Assembly (NCBI GenBank): GCA_024398665.1
Contig: JAKSIS010000010.1
Location: 1 to 64,000, forward strand
Source: Bacteroidaceae bacterium
GTDB lineage: Bacteria > Bacteroidota > Bacteroidia > Bacteroidales > Bacteroidaceae
Direction of reading: 5' to 3'
DNA: 64,000 nucleotides
A program made the translations under genes and the position numbers. Under the pieces are notes generated by a model. The model saw only the letters and a program-made list of their open reading frames with translations. It was not told the DNA's origin and ran no database searches. Numbering within the stretch: the stretch's first letter is position 1; the number at the start of each line of letters is the position of its first letter. Shown here one piece after another: positions 10,465 to 20,192 of this stretch.

Positions 10465-12648
10465 TTAATTACCCATTTCTGATATGAACTTGATTCTGAC
10501 AAGTCTTATCTCCTCTTCCGAATAGTCGTCTCCCAGTTCGTCAACAGCATCGTCAATCGAATCGCTTTCCGAATCACGGAAGTATTCGTATATGTCTTCC
10601 GAACGGTCCTCGTCCATGACGCTGTCAATGAAATAGTCTATGTTAAGTTTCGTTCCGGAATACACTATGGCTTCAATTTCGGTAAGCAGTTCATCGAAAT
10701 CTATGCCCTTGCTTATGGCTATGTCATCCAGAGCGACCTTCATGTCAATGCTCTGGATTATGCTTACCTTGAGCTTTGACTTGTTGGCCACAGTCCTGAC
10801 CCTGAGGTCTTCCGGACGTTCTATCTCATTCTCCTCGACATGACGCTTTATAAGGTCGATGAACTCCTGGCCGTAACGTTTGGCCTTGCCTGCGCCTACG
10901 CCGGGAATGTTCTGCAGTTCCTCCATTGTCACCGGATACGTGGTGGCCATGGCCTCCATTGAAGGATCCTGGAAAATCACGTACGGCGGCAGCTGCAGGT
11001 GCTTTGAGAGTTTCTTGCGCAGATCCTTGAGCATGGAATACAGTTCAGGATCCACTGCAAACGAACCGCCTCCGCGAATGGGACCTTCAGTATCCTCGTC
11101 CTCAAATTCCTTGTCCTCAACAATCATGAACGACTTGGGTTCATTCATGAAGTCACGGCCTTCAGGAGTTATCTTGAGCAGTCCGTAGTTTTCAACATCC
11201 TTCTGTATGTAGCCGGCAATCAGGGCCTGGCGTATCACTGCGTTCCAGGTCTTCTCCTCTTCATCGGACCCGGAACCGAACACGTCAAGTTCGTCATGCA
11301 TGTGGTCCGTTATTTCCGATGTCTCCTTACCCAGAAGCAGATCTATTATGTAGTCTGACTTGAAGTTTTCCTTCACAGCCTGGATGGCTTCCAGAACAGC
11401 TATGAGAAGCTGCTGCGCTTCAACCCTCTTCTTGGGATTCAGGCAGTTGTCGCAGTTTCCGCAGTTCTCCTCTTCGTAGCTTTCACCGAAATAGTGGAGC
11501 AGCAGCTTGCGGCGGCAGACTGACGATTCGCAGTATGCCGTGGTCTCCTGAAGCAGCTGGCGCCCTATGTCCTGTTCGGCAAGCAGCTTGCCCTCAAGGA
11601 ACTTTTCAAGTTTCTGCACGTCCTTTGCGCTGTAGAATGCTATGCACTGGCCCTCACCGCCGTCACGTCCGGCGCGACCGGTCTCCTGGTAATAGCCTTC
11701 CAGACTCTTGGGGATGTCATAATGGATCACATAGCGGACATCGGGCTTGTCAATGCCCATGCCGAAAGCTATAGTCGCCACAATGACGTCAATCTTTTCC
11801 ATTATGAATGCGTCCTGAGTCTTGGAACGCGCTGCAGCCTCCATACCGGCATGGTACGGCATGGCTGCTATATCGTTGGCCTTGAGTATTTCAGCCAGTT
11901 CCTCAACCTTCTTGCGCGACAGGCAGTATATGATGCCTGACTTTCCGGAATTTGCCTTTATGAACCGGATTATGTCCTTGTCAACATTCTTGGTCTTGGG
12001 CCTCACTTCATAGTACAGGTTGGGACGGTTGAACGACGACATGAAGTCATGCGCTTCCTGAATGCCCAGGTTCTTCTTTATGTCATCACGGACCTTGTTG
12101 GTTGCCGTTGCCGTCAGGGCTATGATTGGCGCCTGGCCTATCTCATTGACTATAGGCCTTATACGGCGGTACTCCGGACGGAAGTCATGCCCCCATTCCG
12201 ATATGCAGTGCGCTTCATCGACCGCATAGAAGGAAACCTTTATCTTCTTCAGGAATTCAACGTTCTCTTCCTTGGTCAAAGATTCCGGAGCCACGTAGAG
12301 AAGCTTTGTCTTTCCTTCAAGTATGTCTGATTTGACCAGATCTATCGAAGCCTTGTTAAGGGATGAGTTGATGAAATGCGCTATGCCGTCCTCTTCACCC
12401 ATGTTGCGCATTGCATCGACCTGGTTCTTCATGAGGGCTATCAGGGGCGATATTACAATGGCTGTCCCCTCCATGACCATTGCCGGCAGCTGGTAGCACA
12501 GGGACTTTCCGCCGCCGGTGGGCATAAGGACAAAGGTGTCATTCCCGTCCAGAAGGTTTCTTATAATCGCCTCCTGGTCTCCTTTGAACGTGTCAAAGCC
12601 GAAATGGACCTTAAGAACATCAAAAAGGTTTATGTCTTTGTTTGCCAT
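10465..12648 (-). CDS. recQ: ATP-dependent DNA helicase RecQ
   Basis: 3'-5' DNA helicase of superfamily 2, acting at stalled forks and in recombination. The 727-residue protein shows Walker A GGGKS (45-49), the DEAH box (144-147) inside VDEAHCISEWGHDFR, and motif VI QETGRAGRDG. It also has a RQC zinc cluster (C-x-x-x-x-C followed by NCGNCDNC) and an HRDC domain with IPGVGAGKAKRYG. The C-terminal 130 residues continue past HRDC, as usual in this phylum. The start MANKDINLFD was chosen over an ATG 8 codons upstream. It heads the long leftward run and has a consensus promoter with an embedded palindrome. Confidence 0.95.
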   Translation of the reverse strand: MANKDINLFDVLKVHFGFDTFKGDQEAIIRNLLDGNDTFVLMPTGGGKSLCYQLPAMVMEGTAIVISPLIALMKNQVDAMRNMGEEDGIAHFINSSLNKASIDLVKSDILEGKTKLLYVAPESLTKEENVEFLKKIKVSFYAVDEAHCISEWGHDFRPEYRRIRPIVNEIGQAPIIALTATATNKVRDDIKKNLGIQEAHDFMSSFNRPNLYYEVRPKTKNVDKDIIRFIKANSGKSGIIYCLSRKKVEELAEILKANDIAAMPYHAGMEAAARSKTQDAFIMEKIDVIVATIAFGMGIDKPDVRYVIHYDIPKSLEGYYQETGRAGRDGGEGQCIAFYSAKDVQKLEKFLEGKLLAEQDIGRQLLQETTAYCESSVCRRKLLLHYFGESYEEENCGNCDNCLNPKKRVEAQQLLIAVLEAIQAVKENFKSDYIIDLLLGKETSEITDHMHDELDVFGSGSDEEEKTWNAVIRQALIAGYIQKDVENYGLLKITPEGRDFMNEPKSFMIVEDKEFEDEDTEGPIRGGGSFAVDPELYSMLKDLRKKLSKHLQLPPYVIFQDPSMEAMATTYPVTMEELQNIPGVGAGKAKRYGQEFIDLIKRHVEENEIERPEDLRVRTVANKSKLKVSIIQSIDMKVALDDIAISKGIDFDELLTEIEAIVYSGTKLNIDYFIDSVMDEDRSEDIYEYFRDSESDSIDDAVDELGDDYSEEEIRLVRIKFISEMGN

Positions 12649-12676
12649 ATAGGATTTCAGTTTGTGTGTCATTAAA

Positions 12677-12709
12677 CAAAGTTAAGTACAAGTATTTCAT
12701 ACTTGCAAA
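12677..12709 (-). promoter_or_regulatory. recQ promoter with palindrome in the spacer
   Basis: On the minus strand, TTTG (12706-12709) lies 21 bp upstream of TAACTTTG (12677-12684), a good Bacteroidota promoter 28 bp before the recQ start. The spacer holds a perfect inverted repeat, CAAGTAT-ttc-ATACTTG (12689-12705), that just touches the -33 box. Its placement between the two boxes looks like an operator, but this is inference. Confidence 0.6.
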
Positions 12710-12767
12710 CTTTTGGTCTTAAAAAATGACACAAAATGCCAAACGGTCTGAAACGGCGGGAAAAAGG

Positions 12768-14000
12768 TCATGCCTGTTCCAGAACCGCTCCGTCAGCCTT
12801 TTCCAGCTGCCGGCGGGCGTAATCAAGTGTTACAGTGTAGCTTTTCCTGTCTGAAGACGGTATTTCGTACATGGCGTCTATCATTATCGTCTCCACAATG
12901 GATCTCAGGCCGCGTGCACCCAGTTTGAATTCAATCGCCTTGTCAACTATGAAGTCCAGGACTTCAGGCCGGAATGTCAGTTTCACACCGTCCAGACTGA
13001 ACAGCTTCACATACTGGCGGACAATTGAATTCTTCGGCTCTGTAAGAATATTTCTCAGGGCTTCCCTGTCAAGCGGTTCAAGGCTGGTAACCACAGGCAG
13101 ACGGCCTATGATTTCAGGAATCAGTCCGAAAGACTTCAAATCCTGCGGGGCCACATACTTCATGAGGTTGTTCAGATCAACCCTGCTGCGCTGTTCAACG
13201 GAATCGAAGCCCACAACCTGCGTGTTCAGGCGGTTGGCAATCTTGCGTTCTATGCCGTCAAACGCGCCGCCGCATATGAACAGTATGTTCTTGGTGTCCA
13301 CCTGTATGAATTTCTGTTCGGGATGCTTGCGTCCGCCCTGTGGGGGTACATTGACCACGGAACCTTCAAGAAGCTTCAGGAGGCCCTGCTGGACGCCCTC
13401 GCCTGAAACGTCCCTGGTGATTGACGGATTGTCGCTCTTGCGCGCAATCTTGTCAATCTCATCAATGAACACAATTCCGCGCTGGGCCGCATCGACGTCA
13501 TAATCCGCCACCTGGAGCAGGCGTGAAAGAATGCTCTCCACGTCTTCGCCCACATAACCGGCCTCAGTAAGCACTGTAGCATCGACAATGGTGAACGGGA
13601 CCTTGAGCAGTCTTGCAATGGTCTTGGCAAGCAGCGTCTTTCCCGTTCCGGTCGCTCCGACAAGGATGATATTGCTCTTCTCTATGTCAACGTCATCGGA
13701 ATCAGGCTGGGTGATGCGCTTGTAATGGTTGTACACGGCTACGGACAGATAACGTTTGGCAGCGTCCTGCCCTATCACGTAGTCATCCAGATAGCTCTTT
13801 ATCTCCCTAGGTTTGGGAACTGAATCCATTGTGAACGCCGGCTTGGAGGAACCGGTCTTGGAATCACGGACAATTTCAGCCGCACGTTCAACGCATTCGT
13901 TGCATATGCAGCCGTCAAGGCCTGTAATGAGAAAACCCACCTCCTTGTCAGCACGTCCGCAGAAACTGCAGGTTCTGCCGCCTTTCCTAACTCCTGCCAT
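12768..14000 (-). CDS. clpX: ATP-dependent Clp protease ATP-binding subunit ClpX
   Basis: AAA+ unfoldase that feeds tagged proteins to ClpP. The 410-residue protein has the N-terminal zinc-binding domain (Cys 11, 14, 33, 36), Walker A GATGTGKT (115-122), Walker B with [11 protein letters not shown], and the ClpB-like C-terminal small domain. Length and architecture are standard. It begins 5 bp after clpP, so tig, clpP and clpX form one transcription unit reading leftward. The 119-bp gap on its downstream side holds the recQ promoter. Confidence 0.97.
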   Translation of the reverse strand: MAGVRKGGRTCSFCGRADKEVGFLITGLDGCICNECVERAAEIVRDSKTGSSKPAFTMDSVPKPREIKSYLDDYVIGQDAAKRYLSVAVYNHYKRITQPDSDDVDIEKSNIILVGATGTGKTLLAKTIARLLKVPFTIVDATVLTEAGYVGEDVESILSRLLQVADYDVDAAQRGIVFIDEIDKIARKSDNPSITRDVSGEGVQQGLLKLLEGSVVNVPPQGGRKHPEQKFIQVDTKNILFICGGAFDGIERKIANRLNTQVVGFDSVEQRSRVDLNNLMKYVAPQDLKSFGLIPEIIGRLPVVTSLEPLDREALRNILTEPKNSIVRQYVKLFSLDGVKLTFRPEVLDFIVDKAIEFKLGARGLRSIVETIMIDAMYEIPSSDRKSYTVTLDYARRQLEKADGAVLEQA

Positions 14001-14005
14001 GCGCC

Positions 14006-14671
14006 TTATTTCCTTTTCTCAAGCACCTGGTCAATCATGCCGTACTCCATGGCCTCCTTTGCTGTCATCCAGTAGTCACGGTCGCTGTCAGCCCAGACCT
14101 TGTCAAACGGGGTGTGCGAATGTTCCGAAATGATTGTGTAGAGTTCCTTCTTCATCTTCTGGATTTCGCGGGCCGTTATTTCAATGTCACTGGCCTGTCC
14201 CTGGACTCCGCCCAGCGGCTGGTGTATCATCACACGGCTGTGCGGCAGTGCCGAACGCTTGCCTTCCTGACCTGACACCAGAAGCACGGCGGCCATGCTG
14301 GCTGCCATGCCGGTGCAGATTGTTGCGACAGGACTGCTTATGAACTGCATCGTGTCATAAATGCCCAGTCCGGCAGTCACGCTACCGCCGGGAGAATTCA
14401 GATAGATGGAAATCTCCTTGGAGGAATCGACTGAGTCCAGATACAGCAGCTGGGCCTGGATGGTGTTGGCCGTATAGTCGCTGATTTCGGTTCCAAGAAA
14501 AATGATACGGTCCATCATGAGACGGCTGAACACGTCCATCTGAGTCACGTTCAGCTGACGCTCCTCAAGAATGTAGGGGTTCAGATACTGTGATTCGGCC
14601 TTGATGACGTCATCAAGGGTCTGGCTGTTCATGCCAAGGTGGCGTGTTGCAAATTTCCTGAAATCATCCAT
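14006..14671 (-). CDS. clpP: ATP-dependent Clp protease proteolytic subunit ClpP
   Basis: Serine protease that forms the barrel-shaped proteolytic chamber. The 221-residue protein carries the catalytic triad: Ser125 in GMAASMA, His150 in MIHQPLGG, and Asp199 in DRDYWMTA. The oxyanion-loop motif NSPGGSV lies at about 92-98. The N-terminal extension of about 25 residues is probably a propeptide removed on maturation. It lies between tig (20-bp gap) and clpX (5-bp gap). Confidence 0.97.
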   Translation of the reverse strand: MDDFRKFATRHLGMNSQTLDDVIKAESQYLNPYILEERQLNVTQMDVFSRLMMDRIIFLGTEISDYTANTIQAQLLYLDSVDSSKEISIYLNSPGGSVTAGLGIYDTMQFISSPVATICTGMAASMAAVLLVSGQEGKRSALPHSRVMIHQPLGGVQGQASDIEITAREIQKMKKELYTIISEHSHTPFDKVWADSDRDYWMTAKEAMEYGMIDQVLEKRK

Positions 14672-14691
14672 AGCTGCTGTAATTCTGTTTT

Positions 14692-16071
14692 TTACTTCTT
14701 TGACTTCTTTGCTGCAGGAGCTTCAAAAAGCTTGTTGAATTCGTCAACCGTAACCTTCTTCTTCTTGAGCTTGACCTGCTGTTTGAGAACTGCTGAAAGC
14801 TTTGATTCCACAGCGCGGTTCACAAGTCCGTCAACCGTTTCACGCTTCTTGAGCATGTCCTTGGCGTAGTTGTCAAGCAGTTCGTCAGGAATGTTCATCA
14901 TTCCGTACTGTGCGAACTGTGCACGTGTAGCTTCACGGGCCATGGCCTTGACGTCATCATCTTCGACCTTTATTCCGTTCTTTTCAACAAGCTGCTGCTG
15001 GATAAGGTGCCATGTCAGTTCGTCCAGGCTGCGTGAGAACTCCTCATCGCTGATCTCCTGTTCACCCTCCTTGCGGTTAGCCTGCATGATGCGCTTGAGC
15101 AGGTCATCGGCATATTCCAGCTTGCCCACCTTCTCCATAAGGAATGCGCGCACGTCCAGCATGAACTTGTAGTCGCAGTCGGGAACGAAGCTCTGTGCCA
15201 GCTGCTCGCCCACCTTGGCGCGGAAATCGGATTCGGTGGTGACAACGTCCTTGCCCAGCACGCGGTCAAACACCTCCTGATTCAGTTCGCTTTCCACGAA
15301 ACGTGTGATATCCTGAATCTCGAATGAGAAGTCCGATGTGATTCCTGCAACCTGCTCCTTCTTCATGTTGAAGAGTGATGCCAGTTCCACGTCGTTGCTC
15401 TGATATGCCCTGTCGGGATTGATGACCAGGACATCACCCTTCTTCGCACCGGCGAAAAGTGCCTTCTGGGAATCATCCTTCATGTATACGGGCATGATTG
15501 ATGCGCCTTCAACTGCAATGCCGTTCTCCTTGGCTGATCCGTCAATTTCAAGTTCGACAAGCTTTCCCTTGACCATATCGTTCTCCTGATATGCATCGAC
15601 CTGCTCATACCTGCCGTTCTGCTGCGCATAGGCCTTGACCTGGCTGTCAACCATTTCGTCAGTCACCTTGATTTCATAGTATGTGACAGAATCGTCCTTG
15701 CCTATTGAAGCGTCGAACTGGGGTGCCAGTGCAATGTCGAAATAGAAAGTCTGGTCGTCATCATCAAGACTCATGCCGGCCTGCTTCTCCTCATTGGGCA
15801 GCGGTTCGCCAAGCATGTCAATCTTGTTGTCCTTCAGGTATCCGTATACTGTCTCCTGGAGGATCCTGTTTATCTCATCGGCCTTCACTGACTTGCCGTA
15901 CATCTTCTGTATGAGCGGCATGGGAACCATTCCCGGACGGAAACCGGGCATGTTGGCCTTCTTTTTGTACTCCTTCAGCGTCTTTTCAACTTTTTCCTGA
16001 TAGTCAGCCTTTACAAGGCCGATGGTGAGAAGGCCCTGAACCTTGCTCACATTCTCAAACTTTACGTTCAT
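14692..16071 (-). CDS. tig: Trigger factor
   Basis: Ribosome-associated chaperone that meets nascent chains at the exit tunnel. The 459-residue product has the N-terminal ribosome-binding domain with the family signature MPGFRPGMVPMPLIQKMYG (near residue 40), a diverged central FKBP-like region and a long helical C-terminal arm ending in a lysine-rich tail. The start MNVKFENVSKVQG is preferred; an in-frame ATG 13 codons upstream has no family homology. It is the first gene of tig-clpP-clpX. A degenerate -7 box on the minus strand (TAATTTCG, 16149-16156) is the only promoter hint upstream. Confidence 0.93.
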   Translation of the reverse strand: MNVKFENVSKVQGLLTIGLVKADYQEKVEKTLKEYKKKANMPGFRPGMVPMPLIQKMYGKSVKADEINRILQETVYGYLKDNKIDMLGEPLPNEEKQAGMSLDDDDQTFYFDIALAPQFDASIGKDDSVTYYEIKVTDEMVDSQVKAYAQQNGRYEQVDAYQENDMVKGKLVELEIDGSAKENGIAVEGASIMPVYMKDDSQKALFAGAKKGDVLVINPDRAYQSNDVELASLFNMKKEQVAGITSDFSFEIQDITRFVESELNQEVFDRVLGKDVVTTESDFRAKVGEQLAQSFVPDCDYKFMLDVRAFLMEKVGKLEYADDLLKRIMQANRKEGEQEISDEEFSRSLDELTWHLIQQQLVEKNGIKVEDDDVKAMAREATRAQFAQYGMMNIPDELLDNYAKDMLKKRETVDGLVNRAVESKLSAVLKQQVKLKKKKVTVDEFNKLFEAPAAKKSKK

Positions 16072-16216
16072 CTTTCTGTTATGGTGTATTTGTGTTCTGT
16101 TGCCATTCATCCGGAAACAGGAAAAAGACCTGTCCCGCTATTAAAGCGCGAAATTACTCCAATAACCTGAAAGTGGAAAACTTTTGCATTTTTTTTGCAC
16201 TGTTGGAAGCGGTGCT

Positions 16217-16248
16217 GTTGCTGTTTGTCCCCTTTTGACTTATCTTTG
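16217..16248 (+). promoter_or_regulatory. lptB promoter
   Basis: GTTG (16217-16220) is followed after 20 bp by TATCTTTG (16241-16248), matching the Bacteroidota promoter. The predicted transcription start is about 12 bases before the preferred lptB ATG. This supports the ATG at 16268 rather than the longer upstream reading. Confidence 0.6.
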
Positions 16249-16267
16249 TGTGCATAATCATAATGAA

Positions 16268-17044
16268 ATGGAAGAGAACCAGACCAACCCGGAGGAAAGA
16301 AAGATGGTACTCAGAACTGACAATCTGGTCAAGCGCTACGGCAAGCGCACCGTTGTCAGCCATGTGTCAATCAATGTGAAACAGGGCGAAATTGTGGGTC
16401 TGCTGGGACCGAACGGAGCCGGCAAGACCACATCGTTCTACATGACCACAGGTCTTATCACCCCCAACGAAGGCCGCATTTTCCTTGATGAAGAGGACAT
16501 CACCGGATATCCAGTCTACAAGCGTGCCCGCGCCGGCATAGGCTATCTGGCACAGGAAGCCAGCGTTTTCCGCAAGATGAGCGTTGAAGACAACATCGCA
16601 TCAGTCCTGCAACTCACCGGCAAACCGGTCGAATACCAGAAGGAGAAGCTGGAAAGCCTGATAAACGAATTCAGCCTTCAGAAAGTGCGCAAGAACCTGG
16701 GCGACAGGCTCTCCGGCGGTGAACGCCGCAGGACTGAAATAGCCCGCTGTCTGGCCATCGAACCCAAGTTCATAATGCTTGACGAACCTTTTGCCGGTGT
16801 TGACCCCATTGCCGTGGAGGACATCCAGCAGATAGTCTGGAAACTCAAGTACAAGAACATAGGCATTCTCATCACGGACCACAACGTCCATGAGACATTG
16901 AGCATAACGGACCGTGCCTATCTTCTCTTTGAAGGCCGTATCCTGTTCCAGGGCACGCCTGAGGAACTGGCTGCCAACCCCACCGTAAGGGAAAAGTATC
17001 TCAGCCAGAGTTTTGAACTCAAGAAAAAGAATTTCCAGCAGTAG
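16268..17044 (+). CDS. lptB: LPS export ABC transporter ATP-binding protein LptB
   Basis: ATPase that, with LptF and LptG, extracts lipopolysaccharide from the inner membrane. The 258-residue protein has Walker A GPNGAGKT (47-54), the ABC signature LSGGE (148-152), Walker [12 protein letters not shown] (catalytic Glu173) and the H-loop TDHNVHET. These are the typical LptB forms. The start at 16268 fits the promoter just upstream; a second ATG at 16304 would begin nearer the core domain. The LPS bridge candidate (OstA/LptA-like) lies 11 kb away, so the Lpt genes are dispersed. A protease gene follows after 5 bp. Confidence 0.92.
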   Translation: MEENQTNPEERKMVLRTDNLVKRYGKRTVVSHVSINVKQGEIVGLLGPNGAGKTTSFYMTTGLITPNEGRIFLDEEDITGYPVYKRARAGIGYLAQEASVFRKMSVEDNIASVLQLTGKPVEYQKEKLESLINEFSLQKVRKNLGDRLSGGERRRTEIARCLAIEPKFIMLDEPFAGVDPIAVEDIQQIVWKLKYKNIGILITDHNVHETLSITDRAYLLFEGRILFQGTPEELAANPTVREKYLSQSFELKKKNFQQ

Positions 17045-17049
17045 CCCCC

Positions 17050-18855
17050 ATGACAAAGGCCATGCGTTACATCATGCTCATGGCTTGCATCATCCTTGCC
17101 GTTGCAGCCAGCGCCGTTCCTATTCGAAGGGACACGACACGTGTCGTACAGCCTGACGGGACGCGGCTCAGAATAACGGTCACGGGTGACGAAAACGGAT
17201 GGTGCTACTGCACCGCTGACGGGGCCGCCGTTGTCCGTGCCATGGACGGAAGCTGGAAATATGTGTCACATGTCATTGACGGCACCCCGATAGCCGGGCC
17301 CCTTGCAGCACATGAAAAAGCTGACAGGAGCCTGCAGGAACAGGAATGCATAAATTCTTACGGAAACGTTGCCGCACGTATCGCATCGGTGCGCAGGACT
17401 GACGCTGACGGTACCTATGCCCTTTCAACCCGCGCCGGTTCGGCTTCAGGACACTATATCACCGGCAGCTATCCCAGGACCGGAAAACAGAAATGCCTGG
17501 TGGTGCTGGTCGAATTCCCTGACCGGCCGTTCTCCCGTCCGGTGGAACAGATGCTTTCATACTACACGGACATGTTCAATTCCCCCGGATACACTGAAAC
17601 GGTGAAGGGAAAAGCGGGGACATACGTCACGCCCGGAAGTGTCAGGGACTATTTCGAACAGCAGTCCTACGGGCTCTTCTCCCCGTCGTTCATCGTGGTC
17701 GGCCCGGTCATGGCAGACTCAAGCTACACATATTACGGAAAGAACCGGGGCCGCAATGACAGCACCGAAAGGACGGGCGCTCTGGTCCGTGAAATATGCA
17801 GGAAGATAACGGAACGGAATATGGCAGACCTGTCAGACTATGACACGTCCGGCAAAGGTGAAGTTGACTTTCTTGGAATCGTATATGCCGGCAGGGGCGA
17901 GAACTATGAAGGGGCGGACCCCAACACCATATGGCCGCACAAGCACTACGTGCAGGGCAGTTTCGGCAGCATAGGCAAAGTCAACTACTTCATGACCTGC
18001 GAACTGTTCTGGGACAGCGATGACGTCATTGACGGCATGGGCACATTCTGCCACGAATTCTCTCATATTCTGGGACTGCCGGACTTCTATGACTCCTCAC
18101 AGAACTTCATACTGGGCAAATGGAGCCTTATGGACTACGGCACTTACGCCGCTGAAGGGTTCGTGCCGTCCGGATACACCGCATTCGAACGCTACTGCCT
18201 GGGATGGCTGGACCTTACTGACATATCGGACCCGGGCACCTACATGCTTGAAGACCTCTCCCTGGGGCAGGCCTACCGCATGGGCACTGACAATGCGGAC
18301 CGTTTCCTCATACTGGAAAGCCACAACCGCAAGGGCTGGTTCGGGTATCAGGACGCTGACGGTCTCATGCTCACAGCGGTCAGCTATGACGGCTACAGGA
18401 ACAGTTCCATGCCCAACAGTTCCCAGAAACGCTACAGCATAATCCCAGCCGACAACAGCTACAGATACGAAACCGAATACGGTGACCTGTATCCGTATGA
18501 AGGCAGTGACAGCGTGACATGGTACAGCCGTCCCGCGCTGGCAATAGGCGGCCAGGACTATCAGGGCCTGCGGCTGTACAACATACGCTACAGCAGCGGC
18601 ACTTCAAGTTTCACTCTTGGAACTGACATGGCCAGCAGCGTCAGAAAGCCGGAAACTGCTGAAACCATAATCCGATGCAGCGGCAGTGAGGTCACCGTAA
18701 CGGCTCCGGACGGCACTGCGGCCGTTCTGTATGACATTTCCGGCAAGCAGATCATGTCAGTCACTGTCAGCGGCGGAACGGGAACAATGCAGCTGCCCGG
18801 CCACGGCGTATGGATGATACGCTGCGGCAGTGCGACAAGAAAAGTCAGCTGCTGA
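17050..18855 (+). CDS. Secreted M6-family metalloprotease with Por-type C-terminal tail
   Basis: Zinc endopeptidase of the immune-inhibitor-A (M6) family, 601 residues. It has a signal peptide (about 1-22), a propeptide-like region to about 145, and a catalytic domain with HEFSHILGLPD, where His335 and His339 bind zinc and Glu336 is the catalytic base. The last 75 residues form a small beta domain (YDISGKQIMSVTV, then a closing strand GVWMIRCGSATRKVSC). This closely resembles the type A sorting domain of type IX secretion substrates. It follows lptB after 5 bp and may share its transcript. A start at residue 5 (MRYIML) is possible. Export by type IX secretion is inference. Confidence 0.85.
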   Translation: MTKAMRYIMLMACIILAVAASAVPIRRDTTRVVQPDGTRLRITVTGDENGWCYCTADGAAVVRAMDGSWKYVSHVIDGTPIAGPLAAHEKADRSLQEQECINSYGNVAARIASVRRTDADGTYALSTRAGSASGHYITGSYPRTGKQKCLVVLVEFPDRPFSRPVEQMLSYYTDMFNSPGYTETVKGKAGTYVTPGSVRDYFEQQSYGLFSPSFIVVGPVMADSSYTYYGKNRGRNDSTERTGALVREICRKITERNMADLSDYDTSGKGEVDFLGIVYAGRGENYEGADPNTIWPHKHYVQGSFGSIGKVNYFMTCELFWDSDDVIDGMGTFCHEFSHILGLPDFYDSSQNFILGKWSLMDYGTYAAEGFVPSGYTAFERYCLGWLDLTDISDPGTYMLEDLSLGQAYRMGTDNADRFLILESHNRKGWFGYQDADGLMLTAVSYDGYRNSSMPNSSQKRYSIIPADNSYRYETEYGDLYPYEGSDSVTWYSRPALAIGGQDYQGLRLYNIRYSSGTSSFTLGTDMASSVRKPETAETIIRCSGSEVTVTAPDGTAAVLYDISGKQIMSVTVSGGTGTMQLPGHGVWMIRCGSATRKVSC

Positions 18856-18866
18856 CAATCCAGGTC

Positions 18867-20180
18867 TTACTTCTGCCTGAAGAAGATGTTGATGGGCGTA
18901 CCTGAAAAATCCCATTTCTCACGTATCTTGTTCTCTATGAAACGCTTGTAGGGATCCTTCACATACTGCGGCAGGTTGGCGAAGAATATGAATGTGGGAA
19001 TTGCCGGCCCCTGCAGCTGGGTGCAGTACTTTATCTTTATGTATTTGCCCTTCGTCGAGGGTGGCGGATATGATTCTATCAAAGGCAGCATCTCAGCATT
19101 CAGCTTGCCGGTTGAAACCCTTGCGGTCTTGTGCCTGTACACATCCTTCGCACATTCCAGCACCTTGAGTATGCGCTGTTTTTCCGTGGCCGATGTGAAC
19201 ACTATTGGAAAATCCGTGAACGGAGCCAGGCGGGAACGGATGGCATTCTCATAGTTCCTCATGACAGTGGCGCTGCGGTCCTCGATAAGGTCCCACTTGT
19301 TGACCACCACCACAAGCCCCTTCTGGTTTCGGGTAATGAGCGACACTATGTTCAGGTCCTGGCTTTCAATCCCGCGTGTGGCGTCAAGCATGAGAATGCA
19401 CACGTCACTGTTCTCAATGGCACGTATGGAACGCATCACGGAATAGAATTCCAGATCCTCTTCAACCTTGCTCTTCTTCCTTATGCCCGCAGTGTCTACC
19501 AGATAGAAGTCAAAGCCGAACTTGTTGTAGCGGGTGTAGACCGAATCACGCGTGGTGCCTGCTATGTCAGTGACAATGTTGCGGTCCTCACCTATGAACG
19601 CGTTGATAATGGAACTCTTTCCGGCATTCGGACGGCCCACCACGGCAAAACGCGGTATGTCATCCTCAGTCTGCCCGCCCTGGTCTGACGGGAGGCGGCT
19701 CACTATAAGGTCAAGAAGGTCACCCGTGCCGCTTCCGTTGGCTGCTGAAATGGTGACAGGGTCACCAAGCCCCAGGCTGTAGAATTCAGCGGCGCCGTAC
19801 TGCAGTTCAAAGGTATCCATCTTGTTTGCGACCAGAATGACCGGAGTTCTGGAGCGGCGCAGGATGCCGGCCACCTCATCGTCCAGGTCCGTAAGGCCGT
19901 TCCTTATGTCAACCAGGAAGAGTATCAGGTCAGCCTCATCGATGGCCACCTTCACCTGTTTGCGTATCTCCTCTTCGAATACGTCATCGGAATTGACAAC
20001 CCATCCGCCCGTGTCGACCACTGAGAACAGGCGGTCACCCCATTCGCACTTGCCGTACTGACGGTCACGGGTAGTGCCGGCCTCGTCATCGACAATGGCC
20101 TGACGTGTCTGGGTAAGACGGTTGAAAAGCGTTGACTTGCCCACATTGGGACGGCCTACTATGGCTACCAGATTGCTCAT
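18867..20180 (-). CDS. der: Ribosome biogenesis GTPase Der
   Basis: Double-domain GTPase needed for maturation of the 50S subunit. The 437-residue protein has two consecutive G domains, each with its own P loop: GRPNVGKS (9-16) and GRPNAGKS (about 183-190), plus DTGG/DTAG and NKxD motifs (NKMD, NKWD). A C-terminal KH-like domain of about 85 residues follows. Length and order are typical. It is transcribed leftward after era, with a 12-bp gap, and its 3' end converges on the M6 protease gene, leaving 11 bp between the two stop codons. Confidence 0.97.
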   Translation of the reverse strand: MSNLVAIVGRPNVGKSTLFNRLTQTRQAIVDDEAGTTRDRQYGKCEWGDRLFSVVDTGGWVVNSDDVFEEEIRKQVKVAIDEADLILFLVDIRNGLTDLDDEVAGILRRSRTPVILVANKMDTFELQYGAAEFYSLGLGDPVTISAANGSGTGDLLDLIVSRLPSDQGGQTEDDIPRFAVVGRPNAGKSSIINAFIGEDRNIVTDIAGTTRDSVYTRYNKFGFDFYLVDTAGIRKKSKVEEDLEFYSVMRSIRAIENSDVCILMLDATRGIESQDLNIVSLITRNQKGLVVVVNKWDLIEDRSATVMRNYENAIRSRLAPFTDFPIVFTSATEKQRILKVLECAKDVYRHKTARVSTGKLNAEMLPLIESYPPPSTKGKYIKIKYCTQLQGPAIPTFIFFANLPQYVKDPYKRFIENKIREKWDFSGTPINIFFRQK

Positions 20181-20192
20181 ATTCCTGGAATA

